From the NCBI GenBank assembly GCA_012719125.1, contig JAAYAY010000230.1, forward strand, positions 1 through 52,069: a stretch of 52,069 bases of DNA, read 5' to 3'. Source of the DNA: Planctomycetaceae bacterium (GTDB taxonomy: Bacteria; Planctomycetota; Planctomycetia; Pirellulales; Thermoguttaceae). The notes under the pieces were generated by a model. That model saw only the letters and a list, made by a program, of their open reading frames with translations. It ran no database searches and was not told the DNA's origin. Position 1 is the first letter of the stretch. The number at the start of each line of letters is the position of its first letter. Shown one piece after another: positions 37,183-46,442 of this stretch. The translations under genes and the position numbers were made by a program.

Positions 37183-38226
37183 TCAGAAGTCGTACCAGAG
37201 CCCGATCCCAAACTGCTCTTCGTGCTGATTGAAGAACTGGTAGGCGTCCGTCTTCCCGTTGAAGTACTGGAATCCGAGACGTAGGAGATTGCCTCCCTCA
37301 CCGCGCCGTTGCCAGCCGACCTGGGCCGTCAGGTTGCCGCCGAAGTTGACCTCTTCACGAATCCGGCCGTTCACGGCCAAGAACGGGGAGCCGGAGAACG
37401 AATCGGGGCGGATCCGGCTCCAGTCCACTCCAAACTGAAACTCCCAGGGTTTGCTGCCGCCCTTGTAATAGAATGCGTACCCGGCCTCGGCATAGGCCCT
37501 GAGACTCTCGACAATCCGCAGCCCCACCGCCCAGACCACCGTGTCGCGAACGTAGTTGACCGGAGCGTAACCCTGGTTCTCCAGGATGAAGTCGTCGCCC
37601 AGATGCGAACTCAGGTGATAATAGGCCAGCTTCGTCTCAAAACAGCCCCGTCGCACCGACAGGGGAACGCCGAAGCGGAAGTCGGTGCACATCATCTGCC
37701 GGTCCGAATCCAGATCCAGCCGAGGAAAAGCGGCTCCCTCCATATCAAGTTGCCAGCCGTACGGCAGATCGGGATCGTCGTCGCCATAGCGGGCAATTCC
37801 CACGTGCCCGCCCAAGGCGATGTCCCACAGCCATCCGTGGTCCTTCTCGTATGACCAGACGGCTCCCATACGAGACTCCCGACCCGAAGCCATGTACGCG
37901 GGAAAGGTGAGCGTGTCCGGTAACCACTGCCAGTACCAAGGAGAACGCTGCGCTGCGGTTCCCCATTGGGGCTGCGTCTGGCCGGGCATTTGAGGCGCGA
38001 CGGGAGAGACTCCATACACCTCAGCCATCTGGCCCGGTTGTACCAGCAAAGGTGGTTTCTCGTCCCCAAACCAAACCACTTCGCCCTCTTGCGGAGGCTG
38101 CAACACCTGACCGGACGGGGCACCGGTTGCGGGCGTCGTGACTTGCCCGAGACACGCACACGGCGGCGCAATCATGAGGAACAGGATCCAGTTCAGAGCA
38201 CGGACAGGTGTGGCGGAATGTCTCAT
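37183..38226 (-). CDS. DUF1207 family outer-membrane protein
   Basis: A 347-residue exported protein. After a signal sequence (MRHSATPVRALNWILFLMIA, with CACLGQ at the end) and a proline/glutamine-rich linker, WYWQWLPDTLTFPAYMASGR begins the DUF1207 domain. It is followed by many short amphipathic strands (GGHVGIARYG, CFETKLAYYHLSSHLGDDFI, AYAEAGYAFYYKG) and ends in FGIGLWYDF, a C-terminal aromatic as in outer-membrane beta-barrels. DUF1207 proteins are common in planctomycetes. Their function is not known. The start at 38226 was chosen for its signal peptide; 38256 is an in-frame alternative. Confidence 0.8.
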   Translation of the reverse strand: MRHSATPVRALNWILFLMIAPPCACLGQVTTPATGAPSGQVLQPPQEGEVVWFGDEKPPLLVQPGQMAEVYGVSPVAPQMPGQTQPQWGTAAQRSPWYWQWLPDTLTFPAYMASGRESRMGAVWSYEKDHGWLWDIALGGHVGIARYGDDDPDLPYGWQLDMEGAAFPRLDLDSDRQMMCTDFRFGVPLSVRRGCFETKLAYYHLSSHLGDDFILENQGYAPVNYVRDTVVWAVGLRIVESLRAYAEAGYAFYYKGGSKPWEFQFGVDWSRIRPDSFSGSPFLAVNGRIREEVNFGGNLTAQVGWQRRGEGGNLLRLGFQYFNGKTDAYQFFNQHEEQFGIGLWYDF

Positions 38227-38546
38227 CAGAATCCCCATCGGCGGAAACCGAGTCACGTCGAGTTCGGACGGCTAGATCGGGTCGCGAAGTGTAACGGTTT
38301 CCTCAATTTGTTGGCAGAGCGGATTCTGGATGATTGCGGTTATCTAGTCTTTGCAGAATTCCTGCCTTAGCATCCGGCGGTCCTCTGTTTTTGACGATCC
38401 AGTTTGTGCGGATCGATGAGCAGTCGATCCCACTACTGCTGGGTCACGTTTACAATAATTCTTGGAATCTGTCGAAAACACCGCCCCGTGCCGACAGGCT
38501 TCCTGACTCGGCGTTTTGGGGCTCAGAAGAGAACAAGGGTGAACAG

Positions 38547-38855
38547 ATGGTCCTTCTCGAATTCAGTATGTACCCCCTCGGACAAGGGGAGAGCGTCAGC
38601 CGCTACGTGGCCCGAAGCCTCGAGATCGTTGAGGACAGCGGCCTTGACTACCGCTGCCACGCCATGGGAACGGTCGTCGAGGGCCCGTACGACGAAGTCA
38701 TGGATGTTGTGCGAAGATGCTTCGAGCGGATGTCGGAGGACTGTAACCGTGTTGAGTGTGTCATCAAGATGGACTTTCGCCGCGGCCAGTCGGGAAGGTT
38801 AGCCGGGAAGGTCGCCAGCGTTGAAGAAAAGTTGGGTCGTGCGGTGAGGAAATAG
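38547..38855 (+). CDS. Thiamine-binding MTH1187/YkoF-like protein
   Basis: A 102-residue protein of the MTH1187 (DUF77) family, which binds thiamine or hydroxymethylpyrimidine. MVLLEFSMYPLGQGESVSRY is the typical first strand and helix, DYRCHAMGTVVEGPYDEVMD holds the central ligand region, and CNRVECVIKMDFRRG is the last strand. AAGGGTG precedes the ATG at 38547. It lies 80 bases upstream of glcD, but a separate promoter sits between them, so the two may be regulated separately. Confidence 0.85.
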   Translation: MVLLEFSMYPLGQGESVSRYVARSLEIVEDSGLDYRCHAMGTVVEGPYDEVMDVVRRCFERMSEDCNRVECVIKMDFRRGQSGRLAGKVASVEEKLGRAVRK

Positions 38856-38872
38856 CTTTCCCGCCGCCTCGT

Positions 38873-38902
38873 TTGCCGTATGGCGGGCGGAGCGACTATA
38901 AT
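38873..38902 (+). promoter_or_regulatory. Probable promoter of glcDEF
   Basis: TTGCCG (38873-38878) and a consensus TATAAT (38897-38902) are 18 bases apart, 33 bases before the glcD start. The perfect -10 in G+C-rich DNA makes this the clearest promoter in the window. Confidence 0.65.
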
Positions 38903-38935
38903 CGACCTCTTCGGTTGCATTTGGCATTCCCTGTG

Positions 38936-40375
38936 ATGAGCAGGCCTCGCGCGATGAAGAAGCCTTTGACTCGTGATCTGCGCCGTTGCCTGGGGGCGAC
39001 CAGCGTACTTTCGGAGCTGGGGGACCTGCGGGTCTACGATTGTGACGGGCTGACGATTGAGAAGCGTCTGCCCGACGCTGTCGTCTTTCCCGCGACCACC
39101 GAGCAGGTGGCGGAGGTCGTGCGAATTTGCAGCCGGCACGACGCGCCGATCGTCGCGCGCGGTGCGGGGACCAGTCTGGCCGGAGGCTGTCTGCCGATCG
39201 GCGGCGGTGTGGTCGTGATGCTCACCCGAATGAAAAGGATCATCGAGGTCAACGTTGCCGATCGGATGGCCTTGGTGGAGGCCGGGGTCCTCAACCTTCA
39301 ACTGGCACGAGCGCTGACCGGTACGGGATTGCACTTCGCCCCGGATCCCTCCAGTCAGATCGCGTGTACGATTGGAGGCAATGTCGCCACCAACGCCGGC
39401 GGCCCGCACACGCTCAAGTACGGAGTCACGCTGAATCACGTTCTCGGCGTCGAAGCGGTGCTGGGAGACGGCACCGTCATGCAGCTCGGACCGCTTGGAG
39501 ACCGGGCTGCGTTGGATCTGACCGGCGTGCTGGTGGGCAGTGAAGGCACGCTGGCGATCGTCACGCGCGTCTGGATCAGGTTGACGCCCAACCCCCAGGA
39601 CTACCGAACGCTGCGTGTGACCTTCGATTCGCTCGACGACGCGTCCAATGCCATCAGCGACGTGATTGCTTCGGGGATCGTGCCCGCTGCGATGGAACTG
39701 ATGGATCAGGGGATCCTCGCCGCGGTCGACGAGGCGTTCCAGTTCGGATTCCCTGCCGACGCCGAGGCCGTCGTCGTCATCGAATTGGACGGTCCCAGCG
39801 TGGGGCTCGACGAGCAACGGGATCGGATCACCGAGATCTGCAATCGCCACCAGGCTCGCGAGATTCTCCAAGCCAGCGACGCCCAGCAGCGGGCGCTGCT
39901 GTGGAAATGCCGCAAGATGGCCGTGGGGGCCGTGGGCAGGCTGAGTCCGAGCTATTGCATCCAGGACGGCGTCGTCCCCCGAACCAAGCTCCCTCATATC
40001 ATTCGCCGCATCACGGAGATCAGCGCGAAGTATTCGATTCGCATCGTCAACGTGGCCCATGCGGGCGACGGAAACATCCATCCGATCCTGCTGTTCGACG
40101 AACGCGACGCCGATCAGGTTCAGCGGGCCCTGGCGGCCGGCAAAGAGTTGCTCGAAGATTGTATCCGCTGCGGCGGAAGCGTTACCGCCGAGCACGGCAT
40201 CGGCATCGAGAAGATCAGCCTGATGGAATCCCTGTTCGCGCCCTACGACCTCAAGATGATGGAAAAGGTGCGTGACGCTTTCAATCCCGGCGGCGGGCTC
40301 GGCCTGGGCAAGGTCCTGCCTTCGCCGCACGCTCCCACCCTCCTTCATGCAGCGGTATCGATAGGCGATGTTTGA
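38936..40375 (+). CDS. glcD: Glycolate oxidase subunit GlcD (FAD-linked)
   Basis: A 479-residue flavoprotein that oxidises glycolate (or D-lactate) to glyoxylate, feeding electrons to the respiratory chain. The FAD-binding segment has VARGAGTSLAGGCLPIGGGV near 78 and CTIGGNVATNAGGPHTLKYG near 145. The C-terminal NVAHAGDGNIHPILLFDE (near 375) and CGGSVTAEHGIGIEK (near 418) carry the conserved substrate residues. ATG 36936-type ambiguity exists: 38936 is chosen, 38954 is also possible. The stop overlaps the glcE start, and all three glc genes run in the same direction. Confidence 0.92.
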   Translation: MSRPRAMKKPLTRDLRRCLGATSVLSELGDLRVYDCDGLTIEKRLPDAVVFPATTEQVAEVVRICSRHDAPIVARGAGTSLAGGCLPIGGGVVVMLTRMKRIIEVNVADRMALVEAGVLNLQLARALTGTGLHFAPDPSSQIACTIGGNVATNAGGPHTLKYGVTLNHVLGVEAVLGDGTVMQLGPLGDRAALDLTGVLVGSEGTLAIVTRVWIRLTPNPQDYRTLRVTFDSLDDASNAISDVIASGIVPAAMELMDQGILAAVDEAFQFGFPADAEAVVVIELDGPSVGLDEQRDRITEICNRHQAREILQASDAQQRALLWKCRKMAVGAVGRLSPSYCIQDGVVPRTKLPHIIRRITEISAKYSIRIVNVAHAGDGNIHPILLFDERDADQVQRALAAGKELLEDCIRCGGSVTAEHGIGIEKISLMESLFAPYDLKMMEKVRDAFNPGGGLGLGKVLPSPHAPTLLHAAVSIGDV

Positions 40376-41600
40376 CAGTATCTTCCCGGGCAGCGAAACC
40401 ATCCAAGTTGCGCACCAGTCGGAGGTTGCCGAGGTCGTCGCTGCCGCGTATGCCCAGCAGCGACCCATTTATCCCGTCGGCGGCGCCACCAGTCTCGGAC
40501 TTGGCGCGGTTGCCGGGAAACCGGGCACGGTCCTGCGTCTCGCCAAACTGAACCAACGGGTCGACTATCCGTCGCGCGACCTGACGATTACCGTCGAGGC
40601 AGGCATGAAGATGGCCGAACTTGCCAAGTGCCTGAGTGCCGAGCAGCAGCGCCTTCCCATCGACGTCGCCAGTGCCGAGTCGGCCACGGTGGGAGGAGTC
40701 GTGGCTGCCAACCTGTGCGGGCCGCGCCGGTATCGCTACGGAACCGTGCGAGACTACCTGCTGGGCTTGACCGTAGTCGATGGAACCGGCCAATCCTTCT
40801 CCACGGGCGGCCGTGTCGTCAAGAACGCCGCCGGCTACGACCTCACCCGTTTGATGATCGGATCGCTCGGCGCCCTGGGCGTGATCACCCAGGCCACGTT
40901 GATGGTGCGTCCCGTGCCGGAGATGTCGGCCTTTGTCGTCGTGCCGTTACCCTCTCTGGAAAAGGCCGAGTCGTTGCTTGCCTCCTTGCGGACCAGCGAG
41001 TTGGAGCCCGCCGCGCTGTCGCTCGTGGTCGGCGACCGTCTCGCCGACGACCCCGATCGCGGGGCCGCTGCCACGTTGTGGATTGGGCTCGAGAGCAGCG
41101 AAATCGAGGTTCGTTGGATGCTCGATCTCGCCTCGCGACTGTGCCGCGAACAAGGTCTGCCGGCCGTATTCATAGATGCGCCGGATCGCGTGGCATCCAT
41201 TTGGCGGGGTCTCACGGAGCACGCCGCCGTGCGACCGGATCAGCGGGCCGCGACGCTCGCGGTCGAACTCACGGTCCTTCCGTCCCGAACCGTTGCCGCC
41301 GCGGTGCGCCTGCACCAGTTCGATCCGCAAGCCTCGCTCCTCTGCCAGGCCGGCAACGGCGTGATCCTCGCGTGGTTCTCGTGCAAGCCCGAGAATGCCG
41401 GCGAGCTTGTCACGAGGATCCGCAAGGCCGCCGAGGAACTTGGAGGCCGAGTTGTCGTGACCGACTTTCCTCCCGAGAGCCGCTTGGATCGGTCGACGAT
41501 CTGGGGACCGCCCGGACCTGAAATCCGCGTGATGCAGCGGATCAAACGGCAGTTCGATCCCGAAGGGATCCTCAACCCGGGCCGATTCATCTTCGAATAG
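40368..41600 (+). CDS. glcE: Glycolate oxidase subunit GlcE (FAD-binding)
   Basis: A 410-residue FAD-binding PCMH-fold protein. YPVGGATSLGLGAVAGKPGT is the pyrophosphate loop, and ESATVGGVVAANLCGPRRYR with TGGRVVKNAAGYDLTRLMIG are typical of GlcE, including the conserved KNVAGYD-like signature. It ends at RQFDPEGILNPGRFIFE, the usual close of this family. It overlaps glcD by eight bases. Together with GlcD and GlcF it makes the membrane-associated glycolate dehydrogenase. Confidence 0.92.
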   Translation: MFDSIFPGSETIQVAHQSEVAEVVAAAYAQQRPIYPVGGATSLGLGAVAGKPGTVLRLAKLNQRVDYPSRDLTITVEAGMKMAELAKCLSAEQQRLPIDVASAESATVGGVVAANLCGPRRYRYGTVRDYLLGLTVVDGTGQSFSTGGRVVKNAAGYDLTRLMIGSLGALGVITQATLMVRPVPEMSAFVVVPLPSLEKAESLLASLRTSELEPAALSLVVGDRLADDPDRGAAATLWIGLESSEIEVRWMLDLASRLCREQGLPAVFIDAPDRVASIWRGLTEHAAVRPDQRAATLAVELTVLPSRTVAAAVRLHQFDPQASLLCQAGNGVILAWFSCKPENAGELVTRIRKAAEELGGRVVVTDFPPESRLDRSTIWGPPGPEIRVMQRIKRQFDPEGILNPGRFIFE

Positions 41601-41624
41601 CCCGACACAAAGCTGATTCTCGCC

Positions 41625-42971
41625 ATGAATTCAGAATCTCTGCCCATCACGAGCGACCGCAACGGCCGCACGACTCTCCAAGCCGCCGTCCGGCCTGAGC
41701 TGTTCCTCGAATGCGTCCACTGCGGTCTGTGTACCTCGTCTTGCCCCACTTTCACCGAGTTGGGGGACGAAAACGTCGGGCCTCGTGGGCGAATCTATCT
41801 GATGCGGATGATTACCGACGGCACGTTGGACGCGTTGCCGACGGTGCGGCATCATCTGGACCTGTGCCTCGATTGCCGGGCATGCGAATCGGCCTGCCCG
41901 TCCGGAGTCCACTATGGGCGGATCATCGAGCCCTTCCGGCTGGCCATGGAAGAAGAGAAGCACCGCGGGATTGCCGGCTGGGACTGGTTTCGCACGTTCG
42001 TCCTGTTCGGATTGTTTCCCTACGCCGGCCGAATCCGTTTGGCGATGAAGCCGGTCCGGCTCATGCAGCGTCTGGGGCTGTACGATCGGTTCGAGCGTCT
42101 GGGCCTGTTCAAACTGATTCCGGGCCGGCTGGGGCAGATGGCGACCCTCGTCAACCCGCCGGTCGACCAGGGGCCCAAGCTTCCGTCGTTCCTTCCGGCA
42201 ATCGGTCGTCGGCGCGCTCGAGTTGCCTTCTTCGTCGGCTGCGTCGCGGACGCCATGTTCCGGCACACCCACTGGGCCACGCTTCGCGTCCTCCAGCAGA
42301 ACGGTTGCGATATCCTGTTGCCGGAAGGACAAGGTTGTTGCGGGGCGATCCATTTCCACGCCGGCAGCAATTCCGGTGCTCGGCGTCTGGCGAACACCAA
42401 CGTCGACGCCTTCCGCCTCGATGAAATCGATGCAATCATCGTCAACCATGCGGGCTGCGGGGCAATGCTCAAAGAATACGGCCTGCACTGGCAGGACGAT
42501 CGCCGGGCCCAACGCCAGGAATTCTCGGAAAAGGTCCGCGACATAAACGAGTTTCTCGACCAACTGGGACCCGTGGCGCCGACCGGGGAAATCCGGGCCG
42601 TGGTGGCCTATCACGACGCCTGCCACCTGCGGCACGGGCAGCAAGTGATCGATCCGCCGCGAAAACTGATGGAGTTGATTCCCGGCCTGGAGCTGCGCGA
42701 CCTGCCGGAATCGGAAGTCTGCTGCGGCTCGGCCGGTACCTACAACCTGAATCAGCCGGAGATGGCCGACCGGCTCATCTGCCGAAAAGTCGAGAACATT
42801 GTCAGTACCGGGGCACAGATTGTGCTGGCTTCGAATGCCGGTTGCCTGCTGCAGATCGGCCGCGAGATCCGCCGCCAACGGCTACCGATCGCCGTGCTCC
42901 ATCCCATGGATCTACTCGACCTGAGCTATCGCGGCGAGCAGCCGGAGTTGCCGGGGCACAACGGCCGGTGA
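41625..42971 (+). CDS. glcF: Glycolate oxidase iron-sulfur subunit GlcF
   Basis: A 448-residue iron-sulfur subunit. Two 4Fe-4S binding motifs, CVHCGLCTSSCPTF (near 27) and CLDCRACESACPSG (near 84), lie at the N-terminus. Two cysteine-rich CCG domains follow: GQGCCGAIHFHAGSN and YHDACHLRHGQ ... EVCCGSAGTYNLNQ. It passes electrons from the flavin subunits to the quinone pool. It starts 24 bases after glcE, completing glcDEF. No malate synthase or glyoxylate gene is adjacent. Confidence 0.93.
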   Translation: MNSESLPITSDRNGRTTLQAAVRPELFLECVHCGLCTSSCPTFTELGDENVGPRGRIYLMRMITDGTLDALPTVRHHLDLCLDCRACESACPSGVHYGRIIEPFRLAMEEEKHRGIAGWDWFRTFVLFGLFPYAGRIRLAMKPVRLMQRLGLYDRFERLGLFKLIPGRLGQMATLVNPPVDQGPKLPSFLPAIGRRRARVAFFVGCVADAMFRHTHWATLRVLQQNGCDILLPEGQGCCGAIHFHAGSNSGARRLANTNVDAFRLDEIDAIIVNHAGCGAMLKEYGLHWQDDRRAQRQEFSEKVRDINEFLDQLGPVAPTGEIRAVVAYHDACHLRHGQQVIDPPRKLMELIPGLELRDLPESEVCCGSAGTYNLNQPEMADRLICRKVENIVSTGAQIVLASNAGCLLQIGREIRRQRLPIAVLHPMDLLDLSYRGEQPELPGHNGR

Positions 42972-42981
42972 AGTGACTCGC

Positions 42982-43905
42982 TCACCCAATCGAACGCTCA
43001 CCAAACGTGGCAATCTCCAGTTCGGTCAATCGCTCGACGACTTCTCGGGCGTGCCGAGGGCGGCGACAGGGGTTCTTCGACAGCATTTCGCGAACCAGGC
43101 GAGTGAGGCCGGCAGGTAGCGAGGGCGCGAATTGCCGAAGCTCCGGGGGTCGCCACGTGCGGTGTTGTTCAGCCAATTCGGCGAGCGTTCTGCCCTGGAA
43201 GGGGAGCCGGGCGGTGAGCATCTGAAAGAGAACGACCCCTAAGCTGTAAAGGTCGCTGCGAATATCGGCGGCCAGACGCGAGGTGACCAGTTCAGGTGCA
43301 GCATATTGATACGTGCCCATCATCGGGCGATCGACAACCGCCCCGTCTTCTCCCAGAGGCTGGGCAAAGCCCAGGTCGATCAGGGTGACATGCACCTCTG
43401 GTGAAACGATCAGGTTCGCCGGCTTCACATCTCCGTGGCGCCAACCCGCCGCTTCCATTGCCTGGAGCGCCTCTGCGACCTGCCGGGCAATCCACAACAC
43501 ATTAGGAAGATCGATCGAGCGGTGGCTTGCAAGGATCTGCGACAGGGTCTGCCCCGTGAGCCAAGGGGAGACCAGAAAATACGGTTTATGGACGGTACCC
43601 GCCGCGAGTACCGAAATCAAATGGGGGTGAGACACTTGTCGGGCGGCTCTCGCCTCAGAACGCAGCACCGCCACGATTTCCGGACGATCGCACCACGGTT
43701 CGCGCAGCACCTTGACGGCGTAGGCGGCTGACGACGGACTGCAGCGATCCGCCGGCCTGGCCCGATAGACCGAACTGTAGACGCCTTCTGCCACGCACCC
43801 GAGCAACTCCCATCCTTCCACAAGGCGCGGGCCGTCCGCCTTGGGATGGATGGCTCGGCGACGCCTGCCTGCTGGAACAAAGGAAATCTCCTGGCGCGTC
43901 GTCAT
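42982..43905 (-). CDS. Hanks-type serine/threonine protein kinase
   Basis: A 307-residue soluble kinase with no membrane segment or sensor domain. The glycine loop is modified (LGCVAEGVYSSVYRAR near 35), the ATP lysine is in AYAVKVLRE, the catalytic loop is GWRHGDVKPANLIV (near 158; HGD instead of HRD), and the metal motif is DLGFAQPLG (DLG instead of DFG). GTYQYAAPELV is the activation-loop end and DIRSDLYSLGVVLFQMLTAR is kinase subdomain IX. HGD-DLG is common among bacterial kinases, so activity is likely. The targets are unknown. Confidence 0.9.
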   Translation of the reverse strand: MTTRQEISFVPAGRRRRAIHPKADGPRLVEGWELLGCVAEGVYSSVYRARPADRCSPSSAAYAVKVLREPWCDRPEIVAVLRSEARAARQVSHPHLISVLAAGTVHKPYFLVSPWLTGQTLSQILASHRSIDLPNVLWIARQVAEALQAMEAAGWRHGDVKPANLIVSPEVHVTLIDLGFAQPLGEDGAVVDRPMMGTYQYAAPELVTSRLAADIRSDLYSLGVVLFQMLTARLPFQGRTLAELAEQHRTWRPPELRQFAPSLPAGLTRLVREMLSKNPCRRPRHAREVVERLTELEIATFGERSIG

Positions 43906-44104
43906 TCAGGCCCCGTAGTCACTTGCTCTAGGAAACAACTGAGATCTCATGTCGAGGCCAACCGTGCAGAGGCCTCACATCAGCGCTCTTCGGATGTGCT
44001 GGGGTCTTGCCAAAGCAGGCCGGTCTCTCCCACTATCACCATCGGAACGGCAGTTCGTGCTCGTTCAGTGACCTTGCGGCAATACCGCCCCACCGGCAGC
44101 CATC

Positions 44105-44329
44105 GTGCACGAGGGTTCCGATTACGAAATATGGGAAGTCGTTGCGGCCATCGAGCGCGGCATTCGCGTTCCCCCTCGTCTCTATGATCTGGGCAAGGCC
44201 CCCTCCGAGTTGGCCGACCTCGCCTTGGAGAAGCCGGACATCCGCAACCGGCTCCTCGACGAACTCGATTGCTGGTCCAAAAAAGTCGAAAACGAGCGAC
44301 TCCGAATCGGCGCCGGAAAGCCAGAGTAA
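44105..44329 (+). CDS. Small hypothetical protein
   Basis: A 74-residue frame starting at GTG with MHEGSDYEIWEVVAAIERGI. The third codon positions favour G and C as in neighbouring genes, and the sequence (LGKAPSELADLALEKPDIRN) reads like real helical protein. No ribosome site is clear and no family is recognised. Confidence 0.35.
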   Translation: MHEGSDYEIWEVVAAIERGIRVPPRLYDLGKAPSELADLALEKPDIRNRLLDELDCWSKKVENERLRIGAGKPE

Positions 44330-44522
44330 GGTGACAAGCGGTGTCGCGAGTGGGTGCAGAGAATCTCCACTTGACCATCTGGCCACAAACTCCTATTGTC
44401 CCGCCCGCGACGTATTCTCCTTGCCGGCGGTCATCCTGCGCTTTCGCGGTTCGGACTTGCCAATCGGTATGCGCTCGCGTCCAGGGATGACGGAAGGCAC
44501 TAGAGATGGAGCCTGGTGAAGA

Positions 44523-46355
44523 ATGAAAACCGTATGGGCGTTTGGACTTAGCGCTGGTCTACTCCTCAGTGGATGCTCGGTGTGGAACCCGCTTGCCGTT
44601 CGTTCCCAGAGCCCGGATACGGAAGAGGCACCCGTGTCGACGACACGGCTGATCGGGGATCTGGCGGTGCCCTATGGTCTCCATCGGGTCGAGGTTTCTG
44701 CGATTGGGTTTGTGAGCGGACTAAAAGGAACGGGTGAGGACCCGCAGCCCTCCAACGAGCGGTCGGTGGTCATGCGAGAGATGCAGCGGCGAGGCATCGA
44801 AACGCCGAACGCCTTACTGGCCTCGCCGAACACCTCTTTGGTCAAGGTTCGCGGCTTCCTGCCTGCGGGAATTCAGAAGGGTGAGCGATTCGATCTCGAA
44901 GTCCGCGTGGTCGATCGCAGCGAGACGACCAGCCTGCGCGGGGGAACGCTCTGGACGGTGGATCTGAAGCAAATGGCCTTGATGGCCGACAATCGTATTC
45001 ACGGCGGACATCTGCTGGCCACCGGAAAGGGGGCGATCCTGGTCGATCCGGTCCCCAAGGGAGCGAACAGCAGGGTCCTGTGGTGCCGCGGACGAATTCT
45101 CGGCGGCGGCATCGCCCACCAATCTCGGCCTCTCATGCTGGTCCTCAAGCCGGAACATCAATCGGTCCGCAATAGCGCTCGCATCGAGACGGTGATCAAT
45201 CGCCGTTTCCACAGTTACGACCTGGGAAGCAAGATCGGCGTCGCCACGGCGAAGACGGATGAGGTTGTCGAGTTGATCGTCCACCCTAGTTACTACGGCA
45301 ATGTGGAGCGATACCTGCGAGTGATTCGAAGCCTGCCGTTGAGCGAGACCGAGCGCGAGTGCTCGCAGCGCCTTGTGGCCCTGGAGAAGCAACTTCTCGA
45401 TCCGATCTCATCCTCACGGGCCGCACTTCAATTGGAGGCGATCGGCATGCGGGGCGTCGAGGTCTTGAAGAAGGGGCTGAACTCCAACGACCCCGAGGTC
45501 CGTTTCTATTCGGCCGAATCCCTGGCCTACTTGGATGAGAGCGGCGTGGCCGAATATCTCGCCAAGGCGGCGGCGACCGAGCCAGCGTTCCGTGTGTTTG
45601 CGCTTGCGGCCCTGAGTGCCATGGAGGACTACGATTCCCAGGACCAACTCCGTGCTCTTCTCGACTCACCCAGCGCCGAGACTCGCTATGGTGCCTTTCG
45701 GGCTCTGACGGCTCGGCGCAGCCCCGACCCGTTGGTTCGCGGCCTTGATATGAACGGCGAGTTCAAACTGCACGTCCTGCCCACCTCCGGAAGTCCTATG
45801 GTGCACGTCGCACGCAGCAAACAGCCGGAAATCGTGCTGTTTGGCACCGACCAGATGCTCCAACTGCCGCTGAGTATTGAGGCGGGTAACGAAATCCTCG
45901 TCAACAGTACGGAAGACGGACATGTGGTGTTGGCCAAGTATGCCGTGGGTGAACCCGATCAGAGAAGAACCGTGAGCCCGCGCCTCGAAGAGGTGATCAA
46001 GGCTGTAGTTGATTTAGGGGGGGCATACCCCGACGTCGTTCAGGCGATCCAGGAAGCCAAGGCGGCGGGAGCATTGCCAAGCCGCCTCGAAGTCGACGCT
46101 CTTCCTGAAGCTGGAAGAACTTACGACCGCACGGCGAAGTCTGACGAGGAAGCCGGCGAGACGCATCTGCAGGCCAACAGCCCACTTCCGGATCTCTTCT
46201 CTGACTCGTCCGAGGGGGATACCTCCGGGTCTCAAGTGTCGACGAGTGAGCCCGCCGACGACGCTAAGAGCACGGAATCGAGCGAAGAATCTGAAGAGAA
46301 AACAGAGCCATCGAACTCCATTTTTGCTAAAATATTAGGTCCCCATCGCTCCTGA
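44523..46355 (+). CDS. FlgI-like/HEAT-repeat lipoprotein
   Basis: A 610-residue predicted lipoprotein (MKTVWAFGLSAGLLLSGC, lipidated Cys18). Residues about 50-270 resemble the flagellar P-ring protein FlgI: VSAIGFVSGLKGTGEDPQPS matches its N-terminal G-G-V-GL-GTGD segment, and GIQKGERFDLEVRVVDRSET with SLRGGTLWTVDLKQM matches its central strands. HEAT-like repeats follow (NDPEVRFYSAESLAYLDESG). The C-terminal 100 residues are acidic and Ser/Glu rich. No flagellar genes are near, so the fold is probably reused for another ring or scaffold in the envelope. The GGTGAAGA stretch before the ATG is a fair ribosome site. Confidence 0.7.
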   Translation: MKTVWAFGLSAGLLLSGCSVWNPLAVRSQSPDTEEAPVSTTRLIGDLAVPYGLHRVEVSAIGFVSGLKGTGEDPQPSNERSVVMREMQRRGIETPNALLASPNTSLVKVRGFLPAGIQKGERFDLEVRVVDRSETTSLRGGTLWTVDLKQMALMADNRIHGGHLLATGKGAILVDPVPKGANSRVLWCRGRILGGGIAHQSRPLMLVLKPEHQSVRNSARIETVINRRFHSYDLGSKIGVATAKTDEVVELIVHPSYYGNVERYLRVIRSLPLSETERECSQRLVALEKQLLDPISSSRAALQLEAIGMRGVEVLKKGLNSNDPEVRFYSAESLAYLDESGVAEYLAKAAATEPAFRVFALAALSAMEDYDSQDQLRALLDSPSAETRYGAFRALTARRSPDPLVRGLDMNGEFKLHVLPTSGSPMVHVARSKQPEIVLFGTDQMLQLPLSIEAGNEILVNSTEDGHVVLAKYAVGEPDQRRTVSPRLEEVIKAVVDLGGAYPDVVQAIQEAKAAGALPSRLEVDALPEAGRTYDRTAKSDEEAGETHLQANSPLPDLFSDSSEGDTSGSQVSTSEPADDAKSTESSEESEEKTEPSNSIFAKILGPHRS

Positions 46356-46442
46356 TCGCAAAGTCGTGTCCCTGGGGGCCAATTCGGTGCTCGCCGAACG
46401 GCGTCGTTCCCCCGTTGTTGTCTCCCCCAATCCCCATCGACC

